From: Ruegeria arenilitoris
Lineage (GTDB): Bacteria > Pseudomonadota > Alphaproteobacteria > Rhodobacterales > Rhodobacteraceae
Assembly (NCBI RefSeq): GCF_042675705.1
Contig: NZ_JBHTJJ010000006.1
Strand: one strand, 5' to 3'
Length of the DNA stretch: 64,000 nucleotides
Shown here: positions 9,287-17,749 of the stretch, in pieces
How the letters are laid out: the number at the start of each line of letters is the position of its first letter
How positions within the stretch are numbered: position 1 is the first letter of the stretch
Program-made: the position numbers and the translations under genes
Notes under the pieces: generated by a model
Databases searched by the model: none
What the model saw: the letters and a program-made list of their open reading frames with translations, nothing else
What the model was told of the DNA's origin: nothing

Positions 9287-10287
9287 CCGGCCCTCAGCCT
9301 TGCAAGGTTTTCGGGCGTTGGGGATGGCAGCGCCTGCCGAACCAGATCCGCGACCGAGACCAGCGCCGGATGCTCGAGATCGCGCATCAGATGAGCCCAG
9401 GCCGCCGGGATAAGATCCACGTAATGCGGTTTGCCATAGTCGGTGGCGAGGCGGGCAAATCCGCCCAGTATCCGCAGGTTGCGTTGGGCGCCGAGGACAC
9501 TGTACGCCGTGCGGAAATCGTGGTCATCCACACCTGTTGCCGTGATGTAGCGGTTGACCATGCTCATCTCGATTGCGGCCGGGACAGTGCGGCGGACATC
9601 CTGCAGCAACGACATCAGGTCATAGGCGGGATGGCACAGCATTGCGCTTTGAAAATCCAGCAGGCCGACCCGGCGGACCCCGTCGCGCTCAGGCAGCCAG
9701 ATCAGGTTCTCGGCATGGTAGTCCCTTAGGGTCACCACCCGCGTACCCGAGGTTTCCTGCAGCAATATGTCAGCGAACCGATGCTGAAAACGATCGTGGG
9801 CGTCTTCGTCATAGGCGCCTTGTATCCCTTGGGCATATTTGGTGAAGGCAAGGGCCGACAATTCAGCCATGAGGGACGGGTCATAGCTGTCCAACGAGGG
9901 CAGGGGCCCAGAGTGCAGATGGACCAGCACGTCGGTTGCGGCCTCGTACAATTCACGCTCGACCTTCGGCTGCTTCTCGATCAGGTGGGCAAACAGATCG
10001 TCGCCGAAATCCTCCAGCAGGAGGAACCCGTTCTCGGCGTCCTCGGCAAGAATCTCGGGCGCGCTCAGACCGACGGACTGCAGGTATTTTGCCACCCTGA
10101 CAAAGGGTTCCACGTCTTCCCCCTTGTCCGGGGGCGCGTCCATCAAAACGGCGGTTTGCCCCGTGTCCCGGTCGGTCAGACGTTCATACCGGCGGTTCGA
10201 GGCGTCTCCGGCCAGCGGTGCGCGAGAGGCTTTGGCCCAAGGGGTCCGTGCGATCAGCGCCTCGGCTAGAACTGCGCGGTTGGTCAT
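9283..10287 (-). CDS. amgK: Phosphotransferase, AmgK-like MurNAc/GlcNAc kinase
   Basis: Cytoplasmic kinase of the aminoglycoside phosphotransferase fold (334 residues). Visible landmarks are the nucleotide loop GDASNRRYERL, the catalytic loop LRDYHAENLIWLPE and the metal-binding GLLDFQSAM. With MurU it would convert MurNAc to MurNAc-1-phosphate for cell-wall recycling (known for AmgK/MurU pairs; inferred here). The start at 10287 forms an ATGA overlap with tsaE; upstream in-frame codons fall in tsaE. Not an antibiotic-resistance gene on this evidence. Confidence 0.75.
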   Translation of the reverse strand: MTNRAVLAEALIARTPWAKASRAPLAGDASNRRYERLTDRDTGQTAVLMDAPPDKGEDVEPFVRVAKYLQSVGLSAPEILAEDAENGFLLLEDFGDDLFAHLIEKQPKVERELYEAATDVLVHLHSGPLPSLDSYDPSLMAELSALAFTKYAQGIQGAYDEDAHDRFQHRFADILLQETSGTRVVTLRDYHAENLIWLPERDGVRRVGLLDFQSAMLCHPAYDLMSLLQDVRRTVPAAIEMSMVNRYITATGVDDHDFRTAYSVLGAQRNLRILGGFARLATDYGKPHYVDLIPAAWAHLMRDLEHPALVSVADLVRQALPSPTPENLARLRAG

Positions 10288-10754
10288 GCGATCCTCTTCA
10301 ATTTGTCGGTCCACTTGGGGTCGGACCACGTCAGGGTCAGGTGTCGGGTTTCTTCGGCAGCAGGGTCGGCATGAAACTGCACCAACAAGGCCGAGGCCGG
10401 CTGTAGCGCACCCAGCTTGTCAGGCCATTCCACCAGGCAGATCGCCGTGTCAAAGGCCTCAGTCAGGCCCATTTCCTCGATCTCATCCACCGAAGTCAGC
10501 CGGTACAGATCGGAGTGCCAGATTTCGCCGGCTTTGCCATCGTAAACCTGAACCAGCGTGAATGTGGGCGATGGCACATCTTCGGGCACAGGCAGTGCCG
10601 ATTGGATCAGATTGCGTGCAAAATGGGTTTTGCCACTGCCGATTGGGCCGTCCAGCAAAATAATGTCCCCGGGCGCCAAATGGGCGGACAGGCGGCTGGC
10701 CAGATCGGCGGTTTCTTCCGGTGATGTCAGAGTGATCGAAGCGGGCGAATTCAT
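10284..10754 (-). CDS. tsaE: TsaE, ATPase of the tRNA t6A modification system
   Basis: ATPase that supports TsaB/TsaD in making N6-threonylcarbamoyl-adenosine at tRNA position 37. The product is 156 residues with Walker A DGPIGSGKTHFARNLI, followed by the family motif PSPTFTLVQVYD and WHSDLYRL, and a late ICLVEWPDKLG. The ATG at 10754 gives a normal-length protein; 61 upstream codons in the open frame have no recognisable features. It is the first gene of the ATGA-coupled series running to addA. tsaD, from the same pathway, is at 22241-23338. Confidence 0.93.
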   Translation of the reverse strand: MNSPASITLTSPEETADLASRLSAHLAPGDIILLDGPIGSGKTHFARNLIQSALPVPEDVPSPTFTLVQVYDGKAGEIWHSDLYRLTSVDEIEEMGLTEAFDTAICLVEWPDKLGALQPASALLVQFHADPAAEETRHLTLTWSDPKWTDKLKRIA

Positions 10755-10795
10755 GGCGCCACAATGAACGGGGCCCGAACCCTCTGCAACCCGGT

Positions 10796-12304
10796 TCAGG
10801 CGGTGATCTGCAACATACCCGGCGTTTCTCCAAGCGCGTGTTCGATCGTGAACCGGACGATGGTTGCGCCGTTCTGGATTGGGCTGACCGTGCACAAGAG
10901 CCGGGTGCCGTCGCGCTTGTACAGATCCGAGCTCCACTCGACCCGGTTGTTGCGCATTTCCACGAAGTCCCGAATGTCACCCAGAATTGGATTGGCCTGA
11001 CATTGCGACTGCCACTGGCGTGTAACGTCCAGAACCGTGGCTGGTTCAAAGCCGACCTCGTCCGAGTCGCCCCACAGCAGCTGGTAGGCGTAGTTGGTGA
11101 AGGCCAGCGTCCCGTCATCGGCAAACACGGCGACGGCATCCGCGAGCTTGTCGAGGATTGACTGCATAAGGTCCATCTCGGATCGGAACCGGCGGGTCAG
11201 GGTGATCTCGGCCGTAATGTCCTCGAACAGGAAGGCGACGGCGCCGTCGGGATGGGGGCGGCCGCTGACCGAATAGACTGAGCCCGACGGCAGTGACCAG
11301 GTTTCCCGGTAGTTTCCGTCCTCGGCCGCCTCCAGAAGATCGTTCATCTGCCGGCGCCAACTGCGGTAGTTCTTGGGTTCGGGCATCATGTGCTGATCCC
11401 GAAGGCGGTCAAAAAAGCTTGAGATATTCGGCCGGCAACTGAGGAAATCGGGCGGCAAAGCAGTCAGGTCGATCAAGGCGGGGTTGAACAGTGCCAACTG
11501 GCGGTTTCGATCAAAGATTGCCAGGCCGATCGACAGCTGCGCGAAGGTTTTTGTCATCGTCTGGACGAATTTGCGCTGGGCGGTCTCGGCCTCGACAATG
11601 GCGTTTACGTCGACCGCATAATGCAGGTGACCTTCCTCCAGTTCCACACGCGTCAAATCGAACCACAACTTGCTGCTGCTGTCCTTCACCGGAATTGAAA
11701 CACGGGTCTTCTTGCCGGGTCGCGCCTCTTCGGTCAGTTCAGGGAACATGGGTTGGGTCAGATCCGTGTCCTGCCCGCGCGCCTTACGGGCCAGCGCGAC
11801 ATAGGCGGCGTTGCACCATCTTATCTTGTTGGCATGATCCAGAAGCCACACGGGGTAGGGCGCGCGGTCCATGGCCAGGCGGATCGGATCGTTCGGATCC
11901 CTCCTTGCCGGTTCGGTGATGCCGGTCAAATCACGCAACTGCACCCGGACGATGCCGTCGATCCATTCACACCGAACCTCGCGCTCGACCGTACAATCTA
12001 TGGCCGAAACCACGATATTGCCCTGCTGGCGGACGGTTTCGTAAGTCTCGGGGAAGGCCGGAAAGTCGCGCTGCAGCAGGCGCCTGAGATCATCCCAGTC
12101 ATTCACTGCCTCGAACCCGGACAGGGCGATGTCGGAGTGGCTGATCAGGCGGCTTCCGTTGAACAGAAACACCGCATCCAGCAACGAAGCCGGCGCAGAC
12201 AAACCGAAATTGTCACCGCGCCGCGGACGGCGCGGCATGAGCCACTGCAGGGCAAAGCCCGACGAAACCAGGCTGATCGCCGCAAGTATGATCCAGTCGG
12301 CCAC
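10796..12304 (-). CDS. PAS-domain protein without a kinase domain
   Basis: A 502-residue protein with an N-terminal membrane segment (MADWIILAAISLVSSGFALQ) and two or three PAS-like domains. These include one around DRAPYPVWLLDHANKIRWCN and another around ILDKLADAVAVFADDGTLAF, typical of a sensor's input half. It ends at ALGETPGMLQITA with no HisKA or HATPase motifs, so it is either a signalling adaptor or a kinase that lost its catalytic half. It lies between tsaE (41 bases downstream) and regB (66 bases upstream) on the same strand and may be cotranscribed with either. Function unknown. Confidence 0.7.
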   Translation of the reverse strand: MADWIILAAISLVSSGFALQWLMPRRPRRGDNFGLSAPASLLDAVFLFNGSRLISHSDIALSGFEAVNDWDDLRRLLQRDFPAFPETYETVRQQGNIVVSAIDCTVEREVRCEWIDGIVRVQLRDLTGITEPARRDPNDPIRLAMDRAPYPVWLLDHANKIRWCNAAYVALARKARGQDTDLTQPMFPELTEEARPGKKTRVSIPVKDSSSKLWFDLTRVELEEGHLHYAVDVNAIVEAETAQRKFVQTMTKTFAQLSIGLAIFDRNRQLALFNPALIDLTALPPDFLSCRPNISSFFDRLRDQHMMPEPKNYRSWRRQMNDLLEAAEDGNYRETWSLPSGSVYSVSGRPHPDGAVAFLFEDITAEITLTRRFRSEMDLMQSILDKLADAVAVFADDGTLAFTNYAYQLLWGDSDEVGFEPATVLDVTRQWQSQCQANPILGDIRDFVEMRNNRVEWSSDLYKRDGTRLLCTVSPIQNGATIVRFTIEHALGETPGMLQITA

Positions 12305-12370
12305 AGCGCCGCCTACCCCAAAAACAAACCGGACCCGAATTTGCGCTGAAATGGTTAACGGTGTCTTAAC

Positions 12371-13768
12371 TCAGACCTGAAACCGTTCGTTCACGCCCGA
12401 CGGAACCGGGTTGTCGCCTGTCTGCGCATCGATCAGCTTGCGCGGCCATGTCACCAGCACGATTGCACCGCGTCGCTCGGCCTGGTCCGTCACCGCCTGG
12501 TAAGGGTCAGACCCATTTGCAAATTTCAACTCGGCGCCGCTGCGCTCCAAGAGCGTTTTTGCGATGAATAGGCCCAACCCCATACCCTCGTATTCGGGGC
12601 GTGTGCGCAGATCGCTTTCGGCGCGTCTGCGGCGCATGAACGGGTCACCGATACGGCCGATGATGTGTGACGGATAACCGCGCCCGTCATCCATGATGCT
12701 GACGGTGATCCGGTCCGGCGTCCATTCGGCCTCGACCCAGACTTGTGCGCGAGCAAAGTCCACGGCGTTCTGGATCAGGTTTCGCAGGCCATGAATGATC
12801 TCGGGCTTGCGCAGGATCGAGGGCTGCTGGACATCCCCGTCAGGCCCCGGGCCTTCGTCAAAATGTACCTGTTTGCCCCTGTGTATGTGGGGCTCGGCCG
12901 CCTCGTGGATCACGGCGGACAAAGGTGCCTGGCGCAGGTGCAGGTCATCTTTGCCGGCCCGACCCATGTCGCGCAGAATGTCCCGGCATCGGTCGGCCTG
13001 TTCGCGGATCAAGGCGGCGTCTTCTTTCAGGTCCGGGCGGTCGTCCAATTCTTCGATCAGTTCTGAGCTGGTCAGCTTGATGGTGGCCAGTGGCGTCCCC
13101 AACTCGTGCGCGGCGGCGGCGACAACGCCGCCCAAGTCGGTCAGTTTCTGCTCGCGCGCCAGGGCCATATGGGTGGCGGCCAGCGCCTCGGACATCGACT
13201 GCACCTCGGCGCTGATGCGGTGCGAGTAAGCGCCGATGAATACGATCGCGATCACGATGGCGGCCCAATTGCCGAACAGCAGGATGTCGGGGATGTCCAG
13301 AACAAGGCCGAGATCGGTGCGCAACGGCAGGTGAAACTGGGCCAGAAGCGTCGCCAGTACGATTGCTGCGCCCCCGATGATCAGGGTCGACCGGGTGCTC
13401 ATGACGTTGGCCGCAATCGTCACCGGGCCCAGCAAAAGCAGGGCAAACGGGTTGTTCAGACCGCCTGTGAGATACAGCAGGAAAGCCAGCTGCAGCAGGT
13501 CGAACATCACCATGAGGAAGTTTTCGAATTCCGACAGGCGCTTGTTCTGTGGGAACAGCAGGATGGCAGTCAGGTTGCCCATGACCGAAACACCGATGGC
13601 AAGGTAGCACAGCCCAAGCTCCAGCTGGACGTGATAGGTCTGCTGGGCCACGGTGATGGCCGTGATCTGGCCGATGATTGCCACCCACCGCAGCAGGATC
13701 AGCGTGCGCAGCCGGATCCAGCTGCTGCGTTCCTGTCCGCGCCAGAGGCTGGTGTTGGAATCCGTCAT
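12371..13768 (-). CDS. regB: RegB/PrrB redox sensor histidine kinase
   Basis: Membrane sensor kinase that reads the redox state of the quinone pool and the cytochrome oxidase signal, and phosphorylates RegA. The 465-residue protein has about six N-terminal membrane helices with the conserved quinone-responsive heptapeptide GGLNNPF at residues 102-108. The H-box AAAAHELGTPLATI has phospho-acceptor His221, and Cys261 in ADRCRDIL matches the known redox-active cysteine of RegB. The ATPase part has NLIQNAVDFA and GMGLGLFIAKTLL. It is divergent from senC-regA, the standard arrangement, across a 90-base intergenic region that must hold both promoters. Confidence 0.95.
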   Translation of the reverse strand: MTDSNTSLWRGQERSSWIRLRTLILLRWVAIIGQITAITVAQQTYHVQLELGLCYLAIGVSVMGNLTAILLFPQNKRLSEFENFLMVMFDLLQLAFLLYLTGGLNNPFALLLLGPVTIAANVMSTRSTLIIGGAAIVLATLLAQFHLPLRTDLGLVLDIPDILLFGNWAAIVIAIVFIGAYSHRISAEVQSMSEALAATHMALAREQKLTDLGGVVAAAAHELGTPLATIKLTSSELIEELDDRPDLKEDAALIREQADRCRDILRDMGRAGKDDLHLRQAPLSAVIHEAAEPHIHRGKQVHFDEGPGPDGDVQQPSILRKPEIIHGLRNLIQNAVDFARAQVWVEAEWTPDRITVSIMDDGRGYPSHIIGRIGDPFMRRRRAESDLRTRPEYEGMGLGLFIAKTLLERSGAELKFANGSDPYQAVTDQAERRGAIVLVTWPRKLIDAQTGDNPVPSGVNERFQV

Positions 13769-13858
13769 CGGGCGATTATGTCCTGTTGCGTCCGCTGGTC
13801 AACTTGATAGGTGTCCCGGCCGAACCGATCAACAACCCCATGTGTCAGGAATTTCGCC

Positions 13859-14485
13859 ATGACCCGCCTTTATGCCATTCTTGCAACCGTCGTGTTGGCC
13901 GTGGGCCTGGGCGCCATGTGGCTGATGACGCGCGGCGGCGGTTCGGACGACAAGTTTGCCCAGTGCCGGTCAAGCCAGATTGCAGGCGGCACCGCAACCA
14001 TCGGCGGCCCGTTCGAGTTGATCAACTCCAAGGCTGAAACCGTGACGGACAAGGACGTGATCACCGAGCCCTCGCTGATCTATTTCGGTTACACCTTCTG
14101 CCCCGATGTCTGTCCGCTGGACACCACCCGCAATGCCGAGGCCGTCGACCTGTTGAGCGAGCGCGGTTATTCGGTCACTCCGATTTTCATCTCGGTGGAC
14201 CCAGACCGGGACACCCCCGACGTCGTGGGGGATTTTGCCTACAACCTGCATGAAAAGATGATTGGCCTCACCGGTACGCCGGAACAGGTCAAGGCCGCGA
14301 GCCAGGCCTACAAGACCTATTACAAGGCCCAGGACAAGAGCGACGAGTACTACTTGGTCGACCATTCGACATTTACCTACCTCGTCACGCCGCAGGACGG
14401 GTTCCTCGAGTTTTTCAAACGCGACGCGACGGCCGAGCAGATGGCCGACACCGTTGCCTGCTTTGTGGACCAGGCGGCAGAGTAA
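13859..14485 (+). CDS. senC: SenC/Sco1-type copper chaperone
   Basis: Membrane-tethered periplasmic copper protein needed for cytochrome c oxidase assembly and for signalling to RegB. From the ATG at 13859 (AGGA site 10 bases upstream) the product has 208 residues. A single N-terminal hydrophobic segment is followed by a thioredoxin-like domain with the copper ligands in FGYTFCPDVCP (Cys81, Cys85) and His169 in LVDHSTFTYL. The open frame starts 16 codons earlier, but that part lacks a ribosome site and overlaps the divergent promoter. regA follows after 80 bases. Confidence 0.95.
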   Translation: MTRLYAILATVVLAVGLGAMWLMTRGGGSDDKFAQCRSSQIAGGTATIGGPFELINSKAETVTDKDVITEPSLIYFGYTFCPDVCPLDTTRNAEAVDLLSERGYSVTPIFISVDPDRDTPDVVGDFAYNLHEKMIGLTGTPEQVKAASQAYKTYYKAQDKSDEYYLVDHSTFTYLVTPQDGFLEFFKRDATAEQMADTVACFVDQAAE

Positions 14486-14565
14486 CCGTCGGTTTGACCT
14501 TTGGTGTGGCGCTGCTATTACTCATCTCAAAGCCTATCGGCATGAAATAGCAGAAAGACCACACC

Positions 14566-15120
14566 ATGGCAGACAGTGCTCAGCTTGACATCGGCCCCGA
14601 CAAATCCCTGCTTCTGGTGGATGATGACGAGCCGTTTCTGAGACGTCTCGCCAGGGCGATGGAAAAGCGCGGCTTCGAGGTGGAAACGGCCGGATCCGTC
14701 GCCGCCGGTCGCGCGATCGCCACCGCCCGCCCGCCTGCCTTTGCCGTGGTGGACCTGCGGCTCGAGGATGGCAACGGGCTGGACGTGGTCGAGGTGCTGC
14801 GGGAAAAGCGCCCCGACAGCCGGGTGGTGGTTCTGACCGGATACGGTGCAATTGCGACTGCCGTGGCGGCCGTAAAAATCGGCGCCACCGACTATCTGTC
14901 GAAACCCGCCGATGCGACCGACATCACCAACGCGCTGCTGGCCAAGGGCGACGAACTGCCCCCGCCCCCCGAAAACCCCATGAGCGCCGACCGCGTGCGG
15001 TGGGAGCACATCCAGCGGGTCTATGAGCTGTGTGACCGCAACGTCTCGGAAACCGCGCGGCGTCTGAACATGCACCGCCGGACCTTGCAGCGGATTCTGG
15101 CGAAACGCAGCCCGCGGTAG
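14566..15120 (+). CDS. regA: RegA/PrrA global redox response regulator
   Basis: DNA-binding response regulator controlling photosynthesis, respiration, carbon and nitrogen fixation genes in related bacteria. The 184-residue length is typical. The receiver domain has the acidic pair in LLVDDDEPF, phospho-acceptor Asp63 in VVDLRLEDG, and the switch Lys in YLSKPAD. After a proline hinge (PPPPEN) comes the Fis-type helix-turn-helix NVSETARRLNMHRRTLQRIL, nearly invariant in RegA proteins. Preceded by an ordinary leader after senC. Confidence 0.97.
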   Translation: MADSAQLDIGPDKSLLLVDDDEPFLRRLARAMEKRGFEVETAGSVAAGRAIATARPPAFAVVDLRLEDGNGLDVVEVLREKRPDSRVVVLTGYGAIATAVAAVKIGATDYLSKPADATDITNALLAKGDELPPPPENPMSADRVRWEHIQRVYELCDRNVSETARRLNMHRRTLQRILAKRSPR

Positions 15121-15170
15121 CGTTTTGCCGATCGGCACTGTTCTGGCAACAGGCTTGGAAAATCAATAAT

Positions 15171-16310
15171 TTAAGGTTCGCCTACAACTTCCACTGAACC
15201 TTCGCCAATAAGGTCCTGAAGTTCTGTTGTAGAACGCCTGCCGGTCCGTCTGCTCGTGCGGATTGCTTCGCCAGCAATTCGAACCACCTCAGGGGACGAA
15301 GCAAATTTTGAGTGACTTGTGCTTTGAGAGTCCTGGACTTGGCTGAGATCAATAACGGTGACTCCTGACCTTGCGAGTTCGGCTGCATCGGCTGCGCCAA
15401 CACGGTCGACTCCGCCAGAAATGAACTTCGAAAAACTCAAGGCTCCGTCGTCCGAGGATACGAGAACAAAGATTTTCTGATTGTCGTGGGTGATAGTTGA
15501 GAGCTGGCTTTCGAATACCGCCAAATCGATATCGGGTGCTGCCAGAATTATGTTTCGAATTTTTTTGTTGGGATTAAACTCGCCAGCAATTTCGGCTTGT
15601 GAGATGGCTTCCATCGTAAGGAACGCTCCCATCGAAAACGCGAGTATGTCAAATTGTTGAGCCTGTGATCGCGAAATGATCTCACCGGCTTTCAAAAAGT
15701 CTGATCTGGCAGCGAGGGCGCTGTTGATATCGTAGACGTATTTCAGAGTCTCTGCAGCAGACGCCCATGACATCAATACGGGGATCCCGTCATACTCGGT
15801 ATCTTCGACAAACTGTGCCAATCTAAGGATGGCATCGCTCAGGGTCGTGTTGTAGCCGTGCACAAAGACCAGAACGTTTCTGTCGGAAACGCTGAGGTTC
15901 AGTAATTGATTGTCAATTTCAGAAACAAAGGCGGCTTCCGAAACATAGACTTTTGGTTCAACTATGGTGAAGTGCTTTGAGGCAATAGGTGGCAGAGAGC
16001 TGGCTCTTTCAATTTTCCCTGCTTTGTGAATTGGCGGGATGGTGACGACTACTGAAGCCAAGCCCAAACCCTCACCGCGGTCACCGGAAAAGAAGACCCC
16101 TTCTGCACCGGACGCTTGACGCGTCGTGGCAATGAAGACTGTTTGGCGCGTGGCCTCTTCTACCTCAGATGCAGGCAGTCTTGGATTATCGATCCCTACC
16201 AATTCCGGCGGGCGGCCGCATGAAGCCGCTCCCAGCAACATCATCGTGGATAAACACAGAAGCCGGAATGCGCGCGGTAGATCCGAAGTTCCAATTCTGA
16301 GGCGTTTCAT
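15171..16310 (-). CDS. DUF900-type alpha/beta-hydrolase lipoprotein
   Basis: A 379-residue protein with an N-terminal hydrophobic signal and a lipobox-like LLGAASC, suggesting export and lipid anchoring. The body is an alpha/beta-hydrolase of the DUF900 kind: VFVHGYNTTLSDA forms the oxyanion region, and the nucleophile elbow is AFSMGAF with Ser. ILAAPDIDLAVF follows and His candidates lie in TSHSKF. Substrate unknown. Its base composition is clearly lower in GC than regA upstream and the HD gene downstream, and it is flanked by long non-coding stretches, so it may be a transferred single gene. Confidence 0.7.
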   Translation of the reverse strand: MKRLRIGTSDLPRAFRLLCLSTMMLLGAASCGRPPELVGIDNPRLPASEVEEATRQTVFIATTRQASGAEGVFFSGDRGEGLGLASVVVTIPPIHKAGKIERASSLPPIASKHFTIVEPKVYVSEAAFVSEIDNQLLNLSVSDRNVLVFVHGYNTTLSDAILRLAQFVEDTEYDGIPVLMSWASAAETLKYVYDINSALAARSDFLKAGEIISRSQAQQFDILAFSMGAFLTMEAISQAEIAGEFNPNKKIRNIILAAPDIDLAVFESQLSTITHDNQKIFVLVSSDDGALSFSKFISGGVDRVGAADAAELARSGVTVIDLSQVQDSQSTSHSKFASSPEVVRIAGEAIRTSRRTGRRSTTELQDLIGEGSVEVVGEP

Positions 16311-16538
16311 ACAACAACGATCACTCGGCTTGGTTGCACCTCATTAGACTGACGGTGTCGTTCTTCTGTCAACCGACGAACGCTGGAGCCGCTCTTTTTG
16401 GCTCAAGCAGTGTCTTCTCTGCGGTACGATATTGAGTAAATGAGGCCGTTCTTCGGAGTTTGGACAAACGGACTGCGTGGGCGCCGCAGAGGCAAATATG
16501 CGGCTGGGGGCAAGCAAGAATCCGTTACCATTCGAGTT
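16311..16538. other. Intergenic stretch, no gene seen
   Basis: 228 bases between the lipoprotein gene (which starts at 16310 and reads leftward) and the end of the HD-domain gene. It must contain the lipoprotein promoter. A GAGCC...GGCTC pairing around 16386-16403 with T residues in its loop is visible, but no clear terminator or RNA gene. Its composition resembles the lower-GC lipoprotein gene. Confidence 0.4.
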
Positions 16539-17132
16539 TCATAGCTCCGCCAGCAGCTCCGCATGCCGCGCCGTATATGCCTGCCGCACCTCGACCGGTG
16601 GCCTCAGCGTGATCTGCAACCCCTCCATCACCGCCGCGTCCGGTCGGCCGAAGAACTTGGTCGCCTCGGCCTCGGAAAACCCCGCGATCTGGGTGGCCTC
16701 CATCCACGCGCTGATCCGGTCGGCCTTCTTGATCTGGCGTTTCACCGTTTTTGGCACCGCGGCGGGCAGGCCAAAGCGGATGTGGATTGCCGCCGCCAGC
16801 CGGTCGTCCAGGGCGCCATAGCCCGGGCCGACCGCCGCCTTCACCGGCGAGATCATGTCGCCGATCACATATTCCGGCGCATCGTGCAGCAGCGCCGCCA
16901 GCCGCCATTTCACCGGCGCCTTGGGGGCGATCCGGCCGAACAGCTCTTCGACCAGCAGGGAATGCTCGGCCACGGAATAGGCGAAATCACCCGCCGTCTG
17001 GCCATTCCAGCGCGCCACGAATGCCAGCCCATGGGCGATATCCTCGATCTCGATATCCACCGGCGTCGGGTCCAGCAGGTCCAGCCTGCGGCCCGACAGC
17101 ATCCGTTGCCATGCCCTGGGTCGTGTTGCCAT
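16539..17132 (-). CDS. HD-domain phosphohydrolase (YfbR-like)
   Basis: Metal-dependent HD hydrolase of 197 residues, resembling the YfbR group of 5'-nucleotidases. The ordered metal ligands are visible: SVAEHSLLVEEL, then LAALLHDAPEYVIGDMISPVK (the HD pair), then a late KADRISAWME. The start at 17132 gives MATRPRAWQRMLSGRRLDLL; the open frame runs 42 codons further but overlaps a stretch with no coding character. Substrate inferred only from the family. Confidence 0.8.
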   Translation of the reverse strand: MATRPRAWQRMLSGRRLDLLDPTPVDIEIEDIAHGLAFVARWNGQTAGDFAYSVAEHSLLVEELFGRIAPKAPVKWRLAALLHDAPEYVIGDMISPVKAAVGPGYGALDDRLAAAIHIRFGLPAAVPKTVKRQIKKADRISAWMEATQIAGFSEAEATKFFGRPDAAVMEGLQITLRPPVEVRQAYTARHAELLAEL

Positions 17133-17338
17133 TCTGCCATGCCCCCTTGTGCCGAACGTGCCTGAAACACGGTTTTGTGCTATGCTTAAGCCATCCTGAT
17201 CACCGGCTGCCAACAGTTTCTTGAGCAATCGTGCTTTGAACCGGCAGCCAGGGATCACGACATTAGGTCTGAGGGGGGGCGCGTGCTCCTCCCAGCATGC
17301 CCCTCTCGGATCGAAACCCGAACCGAAAGGAGCTTGTC

Positions 17339-17653
17339 ATGTTCAAGCGTTTATTGGGAATGGCCCTTGTCTTTGGAATGGCTGCGACCGCGCCGCCTGC
17401 ACTGGCCCAAAACTGCGCCCTGCGCGCGGATGTAATCGCCAAGCTGCAGCAGATCTATTCCGAAGAGCTGGCCTTTGGCGGATTGCAGAACACGCGGGGC
17501 GGTCAGACGGTCATGGAGGTATGGGCCTCGCGCGAAAGCGGCACCTATACCGTGTTGATGACCCACGCCAACGGCATCAGTTGCATTGTCGCCGCTGGCA
17601 CCGATTTCTTCGAAGTGACGCCCAGGGCCCCGGCCGAAGGAGCGCCCAGTTGA
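17339..17653 (+). CDS. Small exported protein
   Basis: A 104-residue protein with a clear signal peptide (MFKRLLGMALVFGMAATAPP then ALAQ), so probably periplasmic. The mature part has two cysteines (NCALRAD and GISCIVAAG) that could form a disulfide. An AAGGAG site precedes the chosen ATG at the right spacing. No known family recognised. It lies 96 bases before ahcY on the same strand, but the structured ahcY leader lies between them. Confidence 0.75.
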   Translation: MFKRLLGMALVFGMAATAPPALAQNCALRADVIAKLQQIYSEELAFGGLQNTRGGQTVMEVWASRESGTYTVLMTHANGISCIVAAGTDFFEVTPRAPAEGAPS

Positions 17654-17695
17654 TTTGACGCCCACGCCCCAATCGCCATCCACGTTGCCACTTTT

Positions 17696-17731
17696 CCCCA
17701 ACGGTGTTAGGGGCTGCCCAAACCGTTGTTG
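17696..17731 (+). promoter_or_regulatory. Structured leader before ahcY (hairpin or pseudoknot)
   Basis: CAACGG (17699-17704) is perfectly complementary to CCGTTG (17723-17728), with an inner GGG/CCC pairing (17711-17713/17717-17719) around CTG. Alternatively CCCC (17696-17699) can pair with GGGG (17710-17713), which would put AACGG in a loop able to reach CCGTT and form a pseudoknot. The two folds exclude each other. The element ends about 20 bases before the ahcY start. It does not match a known S-adenosylhomocysteine riboswitch as far as I can tell. Confidence 0.4.
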
Positions 17732-17749
17732 ATCGGAATGGAGCATCTG

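Noticed and set aside
9283..10287. Aminoglycoside resistance kinase
   Set aside because: Pairing with a MurU-like gene and core-operon location point to cell-wall recycling.
17696..17731. SAM/SAH-type riboswitch at ahcY
   Set aside because: Loop sequence and spacing to the ribosome site do not match the class as I remember it; kept only as an unclassified structured leader.
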